From: Bacillus sp. A301a_S52
Lineage (GTDB): Bacteria > Bacillota > Bacilli > Bacillales > Salisediminibacteriaceae
Assembly (NCBI GenBank): GCA_024701455.1
Contig: JABXYP010000001.1
Location: 2,546,001 to 2,610,000 of the forward strand
Reading direction: 5' to 3'
Length of the DNA: 64,000 bases
Shown here: positions 26,045 through 36,511 of the stretch, one piece after another
Position numbering within the stretch: position 1 is the stretch's first letter
Layout: every line of letters begins with the position of its first letter
Position numbers and translations under genes: made by a program
The notes under the pieces: model-generated
Databases searched by the model: none
Seen by the model: only the letters and a program-made list of their open reading frames with translations
What the model was told of the DNA's origin: nothing

Positions 26045-27336
26045 TTTGTTGCATCCTCCTTCCCTTTAAGGAAATAGACCGTATCCAACGTGATTTTTTT
26101 AGCAACATTCACAATATCTTCTTTGGTCACATTATCTGTACGCTCAATCCACTCATTAAGAGGGATGGAGTTCTTCGTTAACTCATTATGATATTCTAAT
26201 TCAATTCGTCCTCTAGGTACATCCATTGTTTCTAGGATTTGGTTCTTATAAACAGCTTTTGTTTGTAAAAGATCTTCTTCAGTAAAATTCCCTTGTTTCA
26301 TTTCTTCCATTTGCTTAAAAATAATGTCTGACGCTTTTTTATAATGACTCGATTGAATGCCTGACATAACAATTAATAAGCCTTTAAAGCTTTCAACTCT
26401 TGATGCTGCATAATAGGCTAAGCTCGCCTTTTCTCGTACATTAATAAATAATTTGGAATGTGAGAAACCACCAAAGATACCGTTGAACAGTTGCATGGCA
26501 AAATAATCATCATCACCATATAACACATTTGTTCGATAACCAATGTGAAGTTTCCCTTGTTGGACTGATTGTTCTTCCATAACCTCATTCGGAGTATCTT
26601 TTAACTTCGCATGAGATGTCTCAATTAACTTGTGACTCTCGCTTTTATCCAGCTGCTCAGTCGGGAAATAGCGCGTGATAAAATCTCTTATTTCCTTTTC
26701 TTCTACATCACCCATGATGTATAAATCCATTTGATCTTTCTTTAGTGACTCATGGTAATAGTCATACAAAGCCTGACTTGTAATAGCTTGCAAATCTTCT
26801 TCATAGCCTAGAACATGTACCCCAAATGGTTCGTCTTGACACATTTCTTCAGTTAGTCGTTTGTTAGCATATCTCATTTTGTCATCGTAGACAGACGATA
26901 TTTTTTGAGCAAGGGTACGTTTTTCTTCTTCGATGACTTTGTCGTTAAATTTCCCCTTCACTTCATTCGGATTTAGCAATACTGAGGATAAGAGTTTAAT
27001 CCCTTCCTCCATGAGTGGTGTTTGATCTTTTAAAAATTTCTCATTTGCTATATCCATTCTAATAGACACAATATGATGCTCGCCTTTCTTTGTAACATCA
27101 GATGTTAAAGATGCTCCATAGAGTTCTTCAAGAGCACTTCTCAATTGCTGTCTTGATGGATAATCGGCAGTACTGTTTTGCAAAATATGTGATAGCAGCG
27201 CCCGTTTTGTTGCTGTTTCTTTTGATAAGGGCGCATTTAATTGAATGTTAAATGTCGTTGTTTTAAATGTTTTTGATGGAATGATGTGTACGTTAAGTGA
27301 TCCAGACTGAAACTGGATCATGCGATCTGGTTCCAT
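26041..27336 (-). CDS. ymfF: M16-family peptidase-like protein YmfF (non-catalytic partner)
   Basis: The 431-residue protein is an M16 homologue in which the zinc motif is lost: the aligned segment reads RALLSHILQN with no HxxEH. It keeps the paired-domain length. Known M16 heterodimers combine one active and one inactive chain, so this is the partner of YmfH, encoded next with ATGA overlap. GAGGAGGG precedes the ATG. Confidence 0.92.
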   Translation of the reverse strand: MEPDRMIQFQSGSLNVHIIPSKTFKTTTFNIQLNAPLSKETATKRALLSHILQNSTADYPSRQQLRSALEELYGASLTSDVTKKGEHHIVSIRMDIANEKFLKDQTPLMEEGIKLLSSVLLNPNEVKGKFNDKVIEEEKRTLAQKISSVYDDKMRYANKRLTEEMCQDEPFGVHVLGYEEDLQAITSQALYDYYHESLKKDQMDLYIMGDVEEKEIRDFITRYFPTEQLDKSESHKLIETSHAKLKDTPNEVMEEQSVQQGKLHIGYRTNVLYGDDDYFAMQLFNGIFGGFSHSKLFINVREKASLAYYAASRVESFKGLLIVMSGIQSSHYKKASDIIFKQMEEMKQGNFTEEDLLQTKAVYKNQILETMDVPRGRIELEYHNELTKNSIPLNEWIERTDNVTKEDIVNVAKKITLDTVYFLKGKEDATK

Positions 27337-27483
27337 ATTATTCCCTCCTCTTATTAGTCATAATATACCTTAAATCCGAATGAATATGTCGTTAATCTAT
27401 TGTTAATTTCTACTTAGTACTGATTTTAACAGAAGAATTATTTTCATGTTCATAAAATGCTCTGTCAATTGAACTGAAAAAGC

Positions 27484-27522
27484 ACAATAAAAATTTCCTC
27501 AAGAAGAGCTCTTGAAGAAATT
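27484..27522 (-). terminator. Intrinsic terminator after ymfC
   Basis: AATTTCTTCAAGA and TCTTGAGGAAATT pair with one mismatch over 13 bases around a short loop, followed by TTTATT. It abuts the ymfC stop at 27523. Confidence 0.88.
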
Positions 27523-28245
27523 CTAATACACTCTTTTTCGTAATACATGGAATTTAAACTTATCAGCTCTAAAGTAATTTAATGAGTAAAGAACAGGCTC
27601 TTCTTGTTCGTTATAATGCATTTGCTTTAATACAAGAAGCGCTGTTTCCGGATCACAGGCTAGTATTTCCGATACTTGTTCATGATAACCAAGTGGTTCA
27701 ATCTGTGTCATAGCATAGGTAATCGTGTTACCGTTTTTTTCTAACTGATCAAACATCGATTGTTCCTCATGGGATACATAGTCAGGTAAATGGTGTTTTG
27801 GAATTTTATCTAAGCAGTAGACGACAGGTTCTCCATCTGCTGTCCTAACACGTTCTATCACAATCATATCATCCATCTGCTCGTCATAAAACCGTCGTTG
27901 ATCGTCCTCTGATGGTTTTTCGATGGAGGATGACAAAAAGATTGTCCCAGGCTCTTTGTTACCCCGTTTAATCATATCTGTTACACTGAAGAGCTCTTCT
28001 ATCCCTGATGAAAATAGCGGTTTAGAGTTAATAAAAGTCCCAACACCATGGCGTCTTATAATGATACTCTCATCTTCCAACATTCGTAATGCTTCACGTA
28101 ATGTAGCCCTGCTTACGCCTAATTGTTTTGACAGTTGGAACTCCGACGGTAGGCGTTCACCTGTCTCATAAGCTCCATCTTCAATATCTTGTTTAATTCT
28201 GTCAATGACTTGCAAGTATAACGGGCGCTGATCCGATTTTATCAT
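27523..28245 (-). CDS. ymfC: GntR/HutC-family transcriptional regulator YmfC
   Basis: The 240-residue protein has a GntR winged HTH ([36 protein letters not shown]; residues 5-75) and a C-terminal UTRA ligand domain (about 95-235). It is the conserved regulator next to spoIIIE; its effector is not established. AGGAGGAG lies about 5-8 bases upstream of the ATG. Confidence 0.92.
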   Translation of the reverse strand: MIKSDQRPLYLQVIDRIKQDIEDGAYETGERLPSEFQLSKQLGVSRATLREALRMLEDESIIIRRHGVGTFINSKPLFSSGIEELFSVTDMIKRGNKEPGTIFLSSSIEKPSEDDQRRFYDEQMDDMIVIERVRTADGEPVVYCLDKIPKHHLPDYVSHEEQSMFDQLEKNGNTITYAMTQIEPLGYHEQVSEILACDPETALLVLKQMHYNEQEEPVLYSLNYFRADKFKFHVLRKRVY

Positions 28246-28352
28246 CTTTTATACTCCTCCTGCTGACCAAGTCGTTGCGAATTTCTATATAGTAAATGTA
28301 ACACGAATTCCCAGTTTGGACTATCATTTTATGTGCTCACAACATCATGATT

Positions 28353-30773
28353 CTACAAGGAATCACGTGAAACGATATTATCATCATCTTTTCCTAATAG
28401 AACTTCTCTCGGCTTGCTTCCTTCGTAAGGCCCCACAACACCTCTTACTTCCATTTCATCAATTAAACGAGCAGCTCTAGCATACCCAATCCTAAAGCGT
28501 CGCTGCAACATGGAGACTGACGCCGTCTGCATCTCAAGAATAAGTTGCACCGCATCATAATAGAGCTCGTCTGTCACTTCTTCGCTTATTTCTTCTTGTT
28601 CCCCTTCTTTAGGCATCATTTCCTCTGAATATTGAGCTTTCTGTTGTTCAATGCAATGTCTGACAACTCTTTCAACCTCATCGTCGGATAGAAACGCACC
28701 TTGTATACGTGTTGCTTTTGACGCACCTACAGGCAAAAATAACATATCTCCTTTTCCTAATAACTTCTCAGCCCCATTACCGTCTAAAATTGTCCGCGAA
28801 TCTGTAGAACTTGAAACCCCAAAAGCAATTCGAGAAGGTATATTAGCTTTTATTACCCCAGTAATAACATCAACTGATGGACGTTGTGTCGCAATAATTA
28901 GATGAATACCCGCAGCTCTTGCCATTTGCGCTAAACGTGTAATGGCATCTTCCACTTCAGAAGAAGCAACCATCATTAAGTCAGCTAGTTCATCTACGAT
29001 TACCACAATAAACGGTAAAGGTGAATAGGCATCTTCTGTATCTCTTTTCTTATTCTCTTTTTCTATGTAGGAATTATAACCTTCAATATTCCTCGTTCCA
29101 GATGCAGCAAAAAGTTCATATCGACGCTCCATTTCATTTACGACTTTCTTTAACGCTTGTGCCGCTTTTTTAGGCTCGGTTACGACCGGTGATAAAAGGT
29201 GAGGAATACCATTATACACATTAAGTTCAACCATTTTGGGATCAATCATCATCAGCTTTACTTCATGAGGTTTACTACGAATTAATAAGCTGATAATAAT
29301 GCCATTAATACACACACTTTTACCACTACCCGTAGCTCCTGCCACAAGTAAATGGGGCATTTTATTTAATTCTGCAATAACAGCTTCACCTGAAATATCT
29401 CGACCAAGTGCAATTGCCAAGTGGTTACTCTTTTCTTTCATTATTGGTGAATCAAGCACTTCTCTTAACGTAACGAGCGATACTTCCTGATTGGGCACTT
29501 CAATGCCGATCGCTGATTTTCCAGGGATAGGCGCTTCCATCCGAATATCCTTAGCCGCCAAAGCTAAAGCTAAATCATCTGTTAAATTCACAATTTTACT
29601 CACTTTTACGCCAGTACTTGGATACACTTCATATTTTGTTACAGACGGGCCTAAATGCACTTTTGTTACTTTTGCACTCACTCCAAAGCTCTCCAAGGTG
29701 CGTTCGAGTTTTCTGGCATTTTTTGAAAGCATTGAATGTTCTTTCGCTTGACTTGCTTTAGCAGGGTTTTGCAATAATTCAAACGAAGGTAACTCATAAG
29801 ATGCGTTCTCAGATTCGGAGACGACGAGGGACGTAGAGACAGGCTGCACCGTCTCTTTCGACTTCTCATTTTGTTTAGGGCGATAGGTGATGCCAGTGGT
29901 CTCAGTTGTTATGTCATCACTCGCCTTATCACTCTTCGTATGTTCAATTGGTATCACATCAAAATATTCAGTCTCATTATCAGAGGAATTGTCATATGCA
30001 GTTTTTGTGAAATCATAAATAATCGGCTCCTCTGTTTCTCCTTCTTTCACGTGAAAAGTGTCATTGTCGGGAGCCAATTGCTCTGAAGCTTCTTTTTTAA
30101 TTACTCGCTGTTTTGTTTTCTCAGATACTCTTTCTTTTATCGCTGTTACTATATTTTGAAAGGACTCACTCATTTTATTTTTAGCAGCTATAACTAGCCC
30201 AGCAGGACCTCGTCCATTTTTTTTAATCACATCGATAAACGACTTTCCAGTTACTAAGACGAGGGCCGCAATCATAAGACCAATAGCAAATACAATTGTG
30301 CCTCCTGAAGAAAATAAAACATGACTGACTGCAAAAGCAATCGCTCCTATCATCCCACCTCCAAGGTTCTCTACAGGAGCTGTTCCTTGTAGCTGTTGCC
30401 AATATAGATCCCACGTATTTCGTATCACGGAGTGGTCAAGAAATTCTACTTTCTCACTCATTTCGCTAAACAATTGGACATGACTTAAAAGTGCTAACGA
30501 AAAGACAAATAAGTAACACCCAATAAAGCGACGATTCCACATAACAGGAAGCTCACGTTTCAACATGATATAAATGGAGAAAAGGAATAAGCTAATCGTT
30601 AATAGAATGTGCCAGCTTCCTAAAAAGAAACGAAACAGTTCTATTAAGCCTTCACCAACAATGCCAAGCCTTGCAAATGTGACGATAGACACGATGAATA
30701 GAAATAATCCTGTTAACTCAAATGTTAATTGTTTTCGCCATTTAGGTGCCCTTTTCTTCCGTTTTCGTGCCAT
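28353..30773 (-). CDS. spoIIIE: DNA translocase SpoIIIE/FtsK
   Basis: The 806-residue protein has four N-terminal membrane segments (about 20-180), a charged linker, a RecA-like motor with Walker A GATGSGKS at about 479-486 and Walker B (FIVVIVDELADLM), and a C-terminal gamma winged helix (LILEMQTASVSMLQRRFRIG) that reads polarity sequences. SpoIIIE pumps the chromosome into the forespore. The ATG at 30773 is preferred to a GTG three codons earlier that falls in the ribosome-binding sequence. Confidence 0.96.
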   Translation of the reverse strand: MARKRKKRAPKWRKQLTFELTGLFLFIVSIVTFARLGIVGEGLIELFRFFLGSWHILLTISLFLFSIYIMLKRELPVMWNRRFIGCYLFVFSLALLSHVQLFSEMSEKVEFLDHSVIRNTWDLYWQQLQGTAPVENLGGGMIGAIAFAVSHVLFSSGGTIVFAIGLMIAALVLVTGKSFIDVIKKNGRGPAGLVIAAKNKMSESFQNIVTAIKERVSEKTKQRVIKKEASEQLAPDNDTFHVKEGETEEPIIYDFTKTAYDNSSDNETEYFDVIPIEHTKSDKASDDITTETTGITYRPKQNEKSKETVQPVSTSLVVSESENASYELPSFELLQNPAKASQAKEHSMLSKNARKLERTLESFGVSAKVTKVHLGPSVTKYEVYPSTGVKVSKIVNLTDDLALALAAKDIRMEAPIPGKSAIGIEVPNQEVSLVTLREVLDSPIMKEKSNHLAIALGRDISGEAVIAELNKMPHLLVAGATGSGKSVCINGIIISLLIRSKPHEVKLMMIDPKMVELNVYNGIPHLLSPVVTEPKKAAQALKKVVNEMERRYELFAASGTRNIEGYNSYIEKENKKRDTEDAYSPLPFIVVIVDELADLMMVASSEVEDAITRLAQMARAAGIHLIIATQRPSVDVITGVIKANIPSRIAFGVSSSTDSRTILDGNGAEKLLGKGDMLFLPVGASKATRIQGAFLSDDEVERVVRHCIEQQKAQYSEEMMPKEGEQEEISEEVTDELYYDAVQLILEMQTASVSMLQRRFRIGYARAARLIDEMEVRGVVGPYEGSKPREVLLGKDDDNIVSRDSL

Positions 30774-30802
30774 TACAACCACCCCATATCACTTTAACAA
30801 AT

Positions 30803-30835
30803 TGAAGAAGCAGCCGAGATTCTGTCGGCTGCTTT
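30803..30835 (-). terminator. Hairpin terminator after ylzJ
   Basis: AAGCAGCCGA and TCGGCTGCTT form a perfect 10-bp stem, followed by CTTCAA on the minus strand. The T run is weak, so some read-through into spoIIIE is plausible. Confidence 0.75.
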
Positions 30836-30907
30836 TCCCGGATTAACGAACGCTTGTTTCAACCATTATAGCATAGAGAATAGGAGTGTGACTACCGGTA
30901 TCATACA

Positions 30908-31123
30908 CTAATTCGAATTAATGGAGCGTCCAGGAGTAAAATTTGGGTTTAAATACATGTTTGGATCCGTGGCTATTAGGCGGCTAATTCTGTACCCTTC
31001 TCCTTCGTCTTCTTTTTCTAAAATAAGATGTCCTCCTGGTATTTGCACCATTTTATAAGATGTATAGCTGTTTTGAGCAGGCGGAAAAACCATATCTAGT
31101 TGCTGGTACGTATACAGTATCAT
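30908..31123 (-). CDS. ylzJ: YlzJ-like small protein
   Basis: The 71-residue protein ([36 protein letters not shown]) matches the YlzJ family of unknown function found only beside tepA. Its ATG overlaps the tepA stop (ATGA), so it is coupled to tepA; GAAGGAAGTG lies upstream. Confidence 0.9.
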   Translation of the reverse strand: MILYTYQQLDMVFPPAQNSYTSYKMVQIPGGHLILEKEDEGEGYRISRLIATDPNMYLNPNFTPGRSINSN

Positions 31124-31863
31124 TGGATCACTTCCTTCGAGTCTTCTAGTGGCCTATTAGCTTCAATAAGGTCATTTAGTTTTTTTATCGCTTCCCCTAA
31201 CCCGCCTACTTCATGGATTAATCCGTATTTTACAGCATCGCTTCCGATTACGTTTGTTCCAATATCTCTCGTTAAATTTCCTTTAGACAACATAAGGTCT
31301 TTAAAATCCTCTTCTGAGATGGACGAATGATTCGTTACGAACCGGATTACTCTGTCTTGCATCTTATCTAGATATTCAAATGATTGAGGAACACCGATAA
31401 CAAGGCCAGTAAGTCGTACTGGGTGAATGGTCATCGTGGCACTTTCTGCAATAAACGAATGCTTTCCCGCCACCGCGATTGGCACTCCGATACTATGACC
31501 ACCCCCGAGCACAAGTGTCACGGTTGGTTTAGACATGGAGGCAATCATTTCTGCCAACGCTAAGCCCGCTTCTACATCCCCTCCAACTGTATTTAAAATG
31601 AGTAAAAGCCCCTCAATTTTTGGGTTTTGTTCTGCGGCTACCAGTTGAGGAATAACATGCTCATACTTAGTCGTTTTATTCTGTGGCGGCAACTGCATAT
31701 GGCCTTCAATTTGACCAATTATCGTCAGGACATGAATATTGCTTGCTTCCATTTGAGGAATATTCGTTTGGCCTAGCTGTTGAATTTTATCAACAATACC
31801 GCTCGCTTTTTCTGCCCCTGGGTTATCTTGTTCTCGTTGTGGTTGGTCTTGCTGATTGTTCAT
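31120..31863 (-). CDS. tepA: ClpP-like protease TepA (translocation-enhancing protein)
   Basis: The 247-residue protein has the ClpP/crotonase-type serine protease core: [13 protein letters not shown] with the nucleophile Ser, and [10 protein letters not shown] with the His. In B. subtilis TepA is linked to protein export and to clearance of small spore proteins at germination. The N-terminal 35 residues are Gln/Glu-rich and probably flexible. A ribosome-binding site (GGAGGAGAT) precedes the ATG. Confidence 0.93.
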   Translation of the reverse strand: MNNQQDQPQREQDNPGAEKASGIVDKIQQLGQTNIPQMEASNIHVLTIIGQIEGHMQLPPQNKTTKYEHVIPQLVAAEQNPKIEGLLLILNTVGGDVEAGLALAEMIASMSKPTVTLVLGGGHSIGVPIAVAGKHSFIAESATMTIHPVRLTGLVIGVPQSFEYLDKMQDRVIRFVTNHSSISEEDFKDLMLSKGNLTRDIGTNVIGSDAVKYGLIHEVGGLGEAIKKLNDLIEANRPLEDSKEVIQ

Positions 31864-31973
31864 AACTGATGATCTCCTCCCTTTTTTGCTTAGTATGTAA
31901 GGAGATCCTTTCTTTCATACTCTCTATAAAAGAAAGATGACTCGCTCTCAGTGTCGTCAATGTCTCACAATGA

Positions 31974-32015
31974 AAAAACCGCCATGGCTTATATGCATAT
32001 AAGACCATAGCAGTT
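31974..32015 (-). terminator. Intrinsic terminator after rnjB
   Basis: Arms around CTATGGTCTTATATGCATATAAGCCATGG-like sequence (31980-32012) form a stem with a few mismatches, then GGTTTTTTC on the minus strand, directly after the rnjB stop. Confidence 0.85.
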
Positions 32016-32022
32016 CTATAAG

Positions 32023-33693
32023 TTAAGCTTCCATTATAATTGGCATAATCATCGGGCGTCGCTTAGTTTTTTCGTATAAAAAGCGACTTAATTGATCACG
32101 TACCTGCGTTTTCAATTGCGACCACTCCGTCTGATTTTGTTCCATGGAATGTTGAAGTGTTTCAGTTACCAGTTTTTCTGCTTGGTTAATAAGGGCCTCT
32201 GACTCCCTCACATACACAAACCCTCTAGAAATAATATCAGGGCCTGATAAAATAGCACTATGTTTTTTATTGAGTGTTACAACCACAACAAGTATACCGT
32301 CTTTGGACAGGAGGCGTCTATCTCTAAGCACAATATTTCCTACATCTCCAACTCCTAGCCCGTCTATTAAAACATGTCCTGAAGGAATTTTATTTCCCCG
32401 TTTACCCTTTCGCTTCGTAAATTCAACTAATTCTCCTTTTTCTAAGAGGAAAATACGACTATCATCTATACCAACCGATCTCGCTAAGTGCCTGTGGGCA
32501 TATTGCATGCGAAACTCGCCACTTATTGGGATAAAATGCTGAGGTTTAACGAGATTAAGCATCATTTTTAACTCTTCCTGATTGGCATGACCGGAAACAT
32601 GGATTTTCTTGTTTTTCCCATATATTACATTAGCGCCTGTGCGGGATAGTAAGTCAACCATTTGAGAAACAGCTTTTTCATTCCCTGGATTAGGCATTGC
32701 AGAAATAATAATACGGTCATCAGCTTCAATTTTAACTAAGTTATGAGAGCCCTTAGCCATTCTTGCTAGACAACTTACAGGTTCACCTTGACTACCTGTC
32801 GTCAAAATAACGAGTTCATCACGGGCGTATTTTTTAATGTCGCTCTTTTCGATTAACGTCTCATTATTTGAAGATAAATATCCAATATCAAGTGCAATTT
32901 TGATTACTTTTTCGATGTCCGTTCCTGTCACGACTACTTTTCGTCCTTCATTCTCTGCAGCTGTTAACACTTGCTGAATTCGATGAATATGGGAGGCATA
33001 AAGTGACACGATGATACGACCATCAGCTTCATGGAATGCATCCTTTAATCCTTCTGCCACAATAGATTCAGACAAGCTGTTTCCTGGTATCTCGGCATTC
33101 TGACTATCAGAGAGTAAACATAGTACACCTTTCTCTCCAAGCTCTGTAAGTTTTCCAACTTCTGATGTTTGTCCATCTACAGGGTTTTGGTCAAATTTAA
33201 AATCACCAGTATATACGATCGGCCCTTGAGAGGTATGAAGGATAACGCCTAGTGAATCTGGAATACTGTGATTCGTGTGGAAGAAATTCACTGGTGTTTT
33301 CCCCACTTTAATTTTAGAATCAGCGTGAATTTCTATAAGTTTTGGCTTTTTCTTTACTTTAATCTCACTGCATTTATCTTTAACTAACGCTAACGTAAAC
33401 TTTGAACCATAAACAGGAACATTCAAGTCACGTAAAACATATGGAATAGCGCCAATGTGATCATCGTGGCCGTGGGTTACGATAATACCTTTAACACGGT
33501 CTTTATTTTCAACCAAGTAAGTGATATCAGGAATGACAATGTCTACACCTAGCATATCATCTTCTGGGTGCATACAACCGGCATCAATAATAATAATGTC
33601 ATCGTCCATTTCAAGGACATACATATTTTTCCCTATTTCATCCAGTCCACCTAGGGAAAAAATACGGATCTTTTCAGTTTGTTGATTCGACAA
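32023..33693 (-). CDS. rnjB: Ribonuclease J2
   Basis: The 556-residue metallo-beta-lactamase-type RNase has the zinc motif HGHDDH (74-79), a beta-CASP domain and a C-terminal domain. Its length and place beside tepA and spoIIIE match RNase J2 of B. subtilis, the partner of RNase J1 in 5'-3' RNA decay. The intact HxHxDH suggests retained metal binding. TTG start at 33693 with AGGAGG 8 bases upstream. A sigma-A-like promoter is at 33750-33779. Confidence 0.93.
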   Translation of the reverse strand: MSNQQTEKIRIFSLGGLDEIGKNMYVLEMDDDIIIIDAGCMHPEDDMLGVDIVIPDITYLVENKDRVKGIIVTHGHDDHIGAIPYVLRDLNVPVYGSKFTLALVKDKCSEIKVKKKPKLIEIHADSKIKVGKTPVNFFHTNHSIPDSLGVILHTSQGPIVYTGDFKFDQNPVDGQTSEVGKLTELGEKGVLCLLSDSQNAEIPGNSLSESIVAEGLKDAFHEADGRIIVSLYASHIHRIQQVLTAAENEGRKVVVTGTDIEKVIKIALDIGYLSSNNETLIEKSDIKKYARDELVILTTGSQGEPVSCLARMAKGSHNLVKIEADDRIIISAMPNPGNEKAVSQMVDLLSRTGANVIYGKNKKIHVSGHANQEELKMMLNLVKPQHFIPISGEFRMQYAHRHLARSVGIDDSRIFLLEKGELVEFTKRKGKRGNKIPSGHVLIDGLGVGDVGNIVLRDRRLLSKDGILVVVVTLNKKHSAILSGPDIISRGFVYVRESEALINQAEKLVTETLQHSMEQNQTEWSQLKTQVRDQLSRFLYEKTKRRPMIMPIIMEA

Positions 33694-33749
33694 TGGTAAA
33701 TCCTCCTATAAATAATCTATATTTCAAAACGGCCTACCCTCTGGAGATA

Positions 33750-33779
33750 AGTATAACTTATTATTGTTTTTAATCACAA
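33750..33779 (-). promoter_or_regulatory. Probable sigma-A promoter of rnjB
   Basis: TTGTGA (33774-33779), 18 bases, TATACT (33750-33755) on the minus strand, about 60 bases before the start codon. Confidence 0.55.
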
Positions 33780-33819
33780 GTGAGAAAAGAAGGAGACGCG
33801 TTTTTTAATCCTAAATTAA

Positions 33820-33976
33820 TAAAACGAACCTTCAACCAGTAGGCGTTTTCGTTCTTCTCCCACTGATTGTTAGTTGAGTCAATCAGAACATTAGTGTCCG
33901 TTATCTCCCGCTTAAATAGAGTTAGCTCTCCTCCTATTTTGAGCCGGGAGTTTTACGGACGGTTTATCTGTGATAA
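33820..33976 (+). repeat. 155-bp structured intergenic repeat, copy D
   Basis: Full-length copy from TAAAACGAACCTTCAACCAG to GTTTATCTGTGATAA. ATAAAAC occurs at both ends, which could be a target duplication or shared end sequence. It lies between dapA and rnjB. Confidence 0.88.
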
Positions 33977-34326
33977 AACAAGACTAAATGAGCGCTTGAA
34001 CTTATGCGATCGGTTCATATTTTGAGATTGTATTTTGTATAGTTTAGAGCGGACTCTTTTACTTTAAACCTCGATTTTTAGGTGAAAAGCCATTACCTAT
34101 CAGTAGACTGCATTAGACTTTTAAAGCTATACAGTTACTTAACAGGCATATAAAGGGACTTTACTGGTCTGGCTATCAAAAAAGCAACATTCCAACGTTC
34201 ATTCAGGCATGAATATGTACGTTAGATCACGAATGATAGGTGGTTTGTTCGTTGTTTAAACAGGGCATATAGCATTTAGTCACAATGTCATATGAAGATC
34301 TCAATGTGTTTGCGTACGGTTCCGCT
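33977..34326. other. Gap between repeat copy D and the dapA terminator
   Basis: About 350 bases with no convincing gene, RNA or promoter. Confidence 0.5.
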
Positions 34327-34360
34327 ATTAAAAAGCTGTATGCCCTAGCATACAGCTTTC
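34327..34360 (-). terminator. Intrinsic terminator after dapA
   Basis: AAAGCTGTATGC and GCATACAGCTTT form a perfect 12-bp stem with a 4-base loop, then TTTAATAG on the minus strand. It ends the asd-dapG-dapA unit. Confidence 0.92.
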
Positions 34361-34374
34361 TTAAACAAATTAAT

Positions 34375-35238
34375 TTAAGACAAAGCATGTTGGATAATGA
34401 GCCGTTCTTCTGGTGTTACAGGAAGTAATGGAAGGCGGACGCCTCCTACATCGAGTCCTTTAATTTGAAGAGCTGTTTTCACTGGTGAAGGATTTGGTGC
34501 GATAAATAAGCTCTTCATAATAGGCAATAACTTTTGATGAATAGCAGAAGCTGTTGCCATATCACCTGATTTAAACGCTCTTATCATATGCTGCATGTCA
34601 TTACCTACAATATGACTGGAAACAGATACGATACCATCAGCTCCAACAGCCATAGATGGTAGTGTCAAGCTGTCGTCCCCGCTAAAAACTTGAAACTCTT
34701 TAGGGGTTTCAGAAATGATCGTTGTCATCTGATCTAGATCCCCACTAGCTTCTTTTATAGATGTTATATTGTGAATTTTAGACAGAGCCACGACCGTTTC
34801 CGGAAGTAGGTTTACGACACAACGTCCTGGAATATTATAAAGCATAACTGGTAGAGAGGTTTTTTCTGCAATTGTTTTAAAATGCTCATATAAACCTCGT
34901 TGAGAAGGTTTATTATAATACGGGGTAACAAGCATAATACCATCTACCCCTAATTTTTCTGCTTTCACCGTGAGTTCTGCTGTTGCATAGGTGTCGTTCA
35001 TTCCTGTCCCTGCAATGACAGGAATCCTCCCAGCAGCCGCTTTAACGGCATGCTCGTATAAAGCAGACTTTTCTTCCATACTAAGGGTTGCAGATTCTCC
35101 TGTTGTTCCACCAACAATAACGCCCTCTGTCCCATTTTCAATTAAATAATCCATCAATCGATTCATTTTTTTAAAATCAATATTTCCTTTAAAATCAAAA
35201 GGAGTTACCATTGCCGTTAAGACATTACCCAATGCCAT
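34375..35238 (-). CDS. dapA: 4-hydroxy-tetrahydrodipicolinate synthase
   Basis: The 287-residue TIM-barrel enzyme has Thr45-Thr46 (GGTTGES), Tyr134 (YNIPGR) and Schiff-base Lys162 (SIKEASGD). It condenses pyruvate with aspartate semialdehyde. The ATG at 35238 has AAGGAGA 9 bases upstream and is preferred to a GTG three codons earlier. Its product feeds both lysine/peptidoglycan and, via SpoVF nearby, spore dipicolinate. Confidence 0.97.
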   Translation of the reverse strand: MALGNVLTAMVTPFDFKGNIDFKKMNRLMDYLIENGTEGVIVGGTTGESATLSMEEKSALYEHAVKAAAGRIPVIAGTGMNDTYATAELTVKAEKLGVDGIMLVTPYYNKPSQRGLYEHFKTIAEKTSLPVMLYNIPGRCVVNLLPETVVALSKIHNITSIKEASGDLDQMTTIISETPKEFQVFSGDDSLTLPSMAVGADGIVSVSSHIVGNDMQHMIRAFKSGDMATASAIHQKLLPIMKSLFIAPNPSPVKTALQIKGLDVGGVRLPLLPVTPEERLIIQHALS

Positions 35239-35252
35239 ATACTCCACTCTCC

Positions 35253-36476
35253 TTATCTTTCGTCAAGATCTTGTAAAAACATGTCGTGAAGCGCATTTAC
35301 AGCATCGATCATGTCTTTTTCGTGTACAAGTACCCAAATGGTTGTGTGTGAATCAGCCGACTGTAATATTTGGATATGACGGTCGGTAAGTGCTTCAACG
35401 ATTTTAGAAGCTATTCCTGGCACTCCGGTCATACCAGCACCTACAGCTGATACTTTCGCACAGTTTTGCTGTACTTCAGGTTGTAAGTCTAAGCTGTTCA
35501 AAACGCTAACTGCACGATCAGTGAGATGCTCTGGAACCGTATAAGCCACGCCGAATGGATGAATATTAATAAAGTCCACAGAGATATTAGCTGTAGCCAT
35601 CGCTTTAAAAACTTTCGCCTGAAGATCATATTCTCCTTCACTAGCAGCCACTTTTATTTGTGAAACTTCTTTGACATGAGCAATACCTGTAATTGGGCGC
35701 TCCTCTATATCTTTTCCCGGGCTGGAAGAGGTACTCGTCGTGATTAACGTTCCTGTGCCTTCTTCAGAAGCTGATCTTATTCTAATTGGTACTTTCGCCT
35801 GCATGGCCACTTCCACTGCCCGAGGATGGATAACTTTAGCTCCTTGGTAGGCCATATTACATATTTCATTATACGTGACGACCTTAATAGGCTTTGCTGT
35901 TTTTACAATGCGTGGATCTGCCGTCATGACACCAGCCACATCTGTAAAAATGTCCACGACCTCTGCTTTTAAAGCCGCACCTAAAGCTGTAGCAGATGTA
36001 TCTGATCCGCCTCTTCCAAGTGTAGCCGTTGTGCCTTTTGCAGTCTCACCTTGAAATCCTGTTACAACAATCACGTCAGTAGTTTCAATCGCTGCTAAAA
36101 GACGGTCAGTTTTTATATCAGTTATTTTCGCGTTAGTATAGTCTTCCGTTGTTCTAAAACCTGCTTGAGCCCCCGTCATGGCAAGTGATGAAAGCCCCTT
36201 TTGTTGGAGAAGAGATGAAAACACAACAGAAGAAATTGTTTCACCACACGATAATAATAAATCCTGTTCTCGTTTAGATACAGTGGTAGTGACGCCGCCT
36301 ACTAAATCTAAAAGGGTATCAGTAGCATAAGGGTCGCCAGATCGTCCCATTGCAGACACAACCACAACCACTTTGTAACCATTTTTTACAGCAGTGATTA
36401 CGTGCTCACTACATTTATCGCGCATTGTCTCATTTCTTAATGAGGTACCACCGAATTTCTGAACAACAATTTTCAT
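35253..36476 (-). CDS. dapG: Aspartate kinase I (DapG, diaminopimelate-sensitive type)
   Basis: The 407-residue protein has the kinase motif KFGGTSL, an amino-acid kinase domain (to about 240) and two C-terminal ACT domains. It phosphorylates aspartate, the first step of the aspartate pathway. Its place between asd and dapA identifies it as the DapG isozyme, which in B. subtilis is inhibited by meso-diaminopimelate. 14 bases separate it from dapA. Confidence 0.94.
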   Translation of the reverse strand: MKIVVQKFGGTSLRNETMRDKCSEHVITAVKNGYKVVVVVSAMGRSGDPYATDTLLDLVGGVTTTVSKREQDLLLSCGETISSVVFSSLLQQKGLSSLAMTGAQAGFRTTEDYTNAKITDIKTDRLLAAIETTDVIVVTGFQGETAKGTTATLGRGGSDTSATALGAALKAEVVDIFTDVAGVMTADPRIVKTAKPIKVVTYNEICNMAYQGAKVIHPRAVEVAMQAKVPIRIRSASEEGTGTLITTSTSSSPGKDIEERPITGIAHVKEVSQIKVAASEGEYDLQAKVFKAMATANISVDFINIHPFGVAYTVPEHLTDRAVSVLNSLDLQPEVQQNCAKVSAVGAGMTGVPGIASKIVEALTDRHIQILQSADSHTTIWVLVHEKDMIDAVNALHDMFLQDLDER

Positions 36477-36511
36477 CGTATTTCCATCTGCCTTTACACA
36501 CGAATTTTTTT

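Noticed and set aside
24740..27336. YmfF/YmfH as processing proteases of the new peptide locus
   Set aside because: They are the conserved housekeeping pair in their usual place, 10 kb away from the peptide genes, with no specific link.
33980..35250. Lysine riboswitch controlling dapA/dapG
   Set aside because: No conserved L-box segments were seen; in B. subtilis the L-box precedes lysC rather than this operon.
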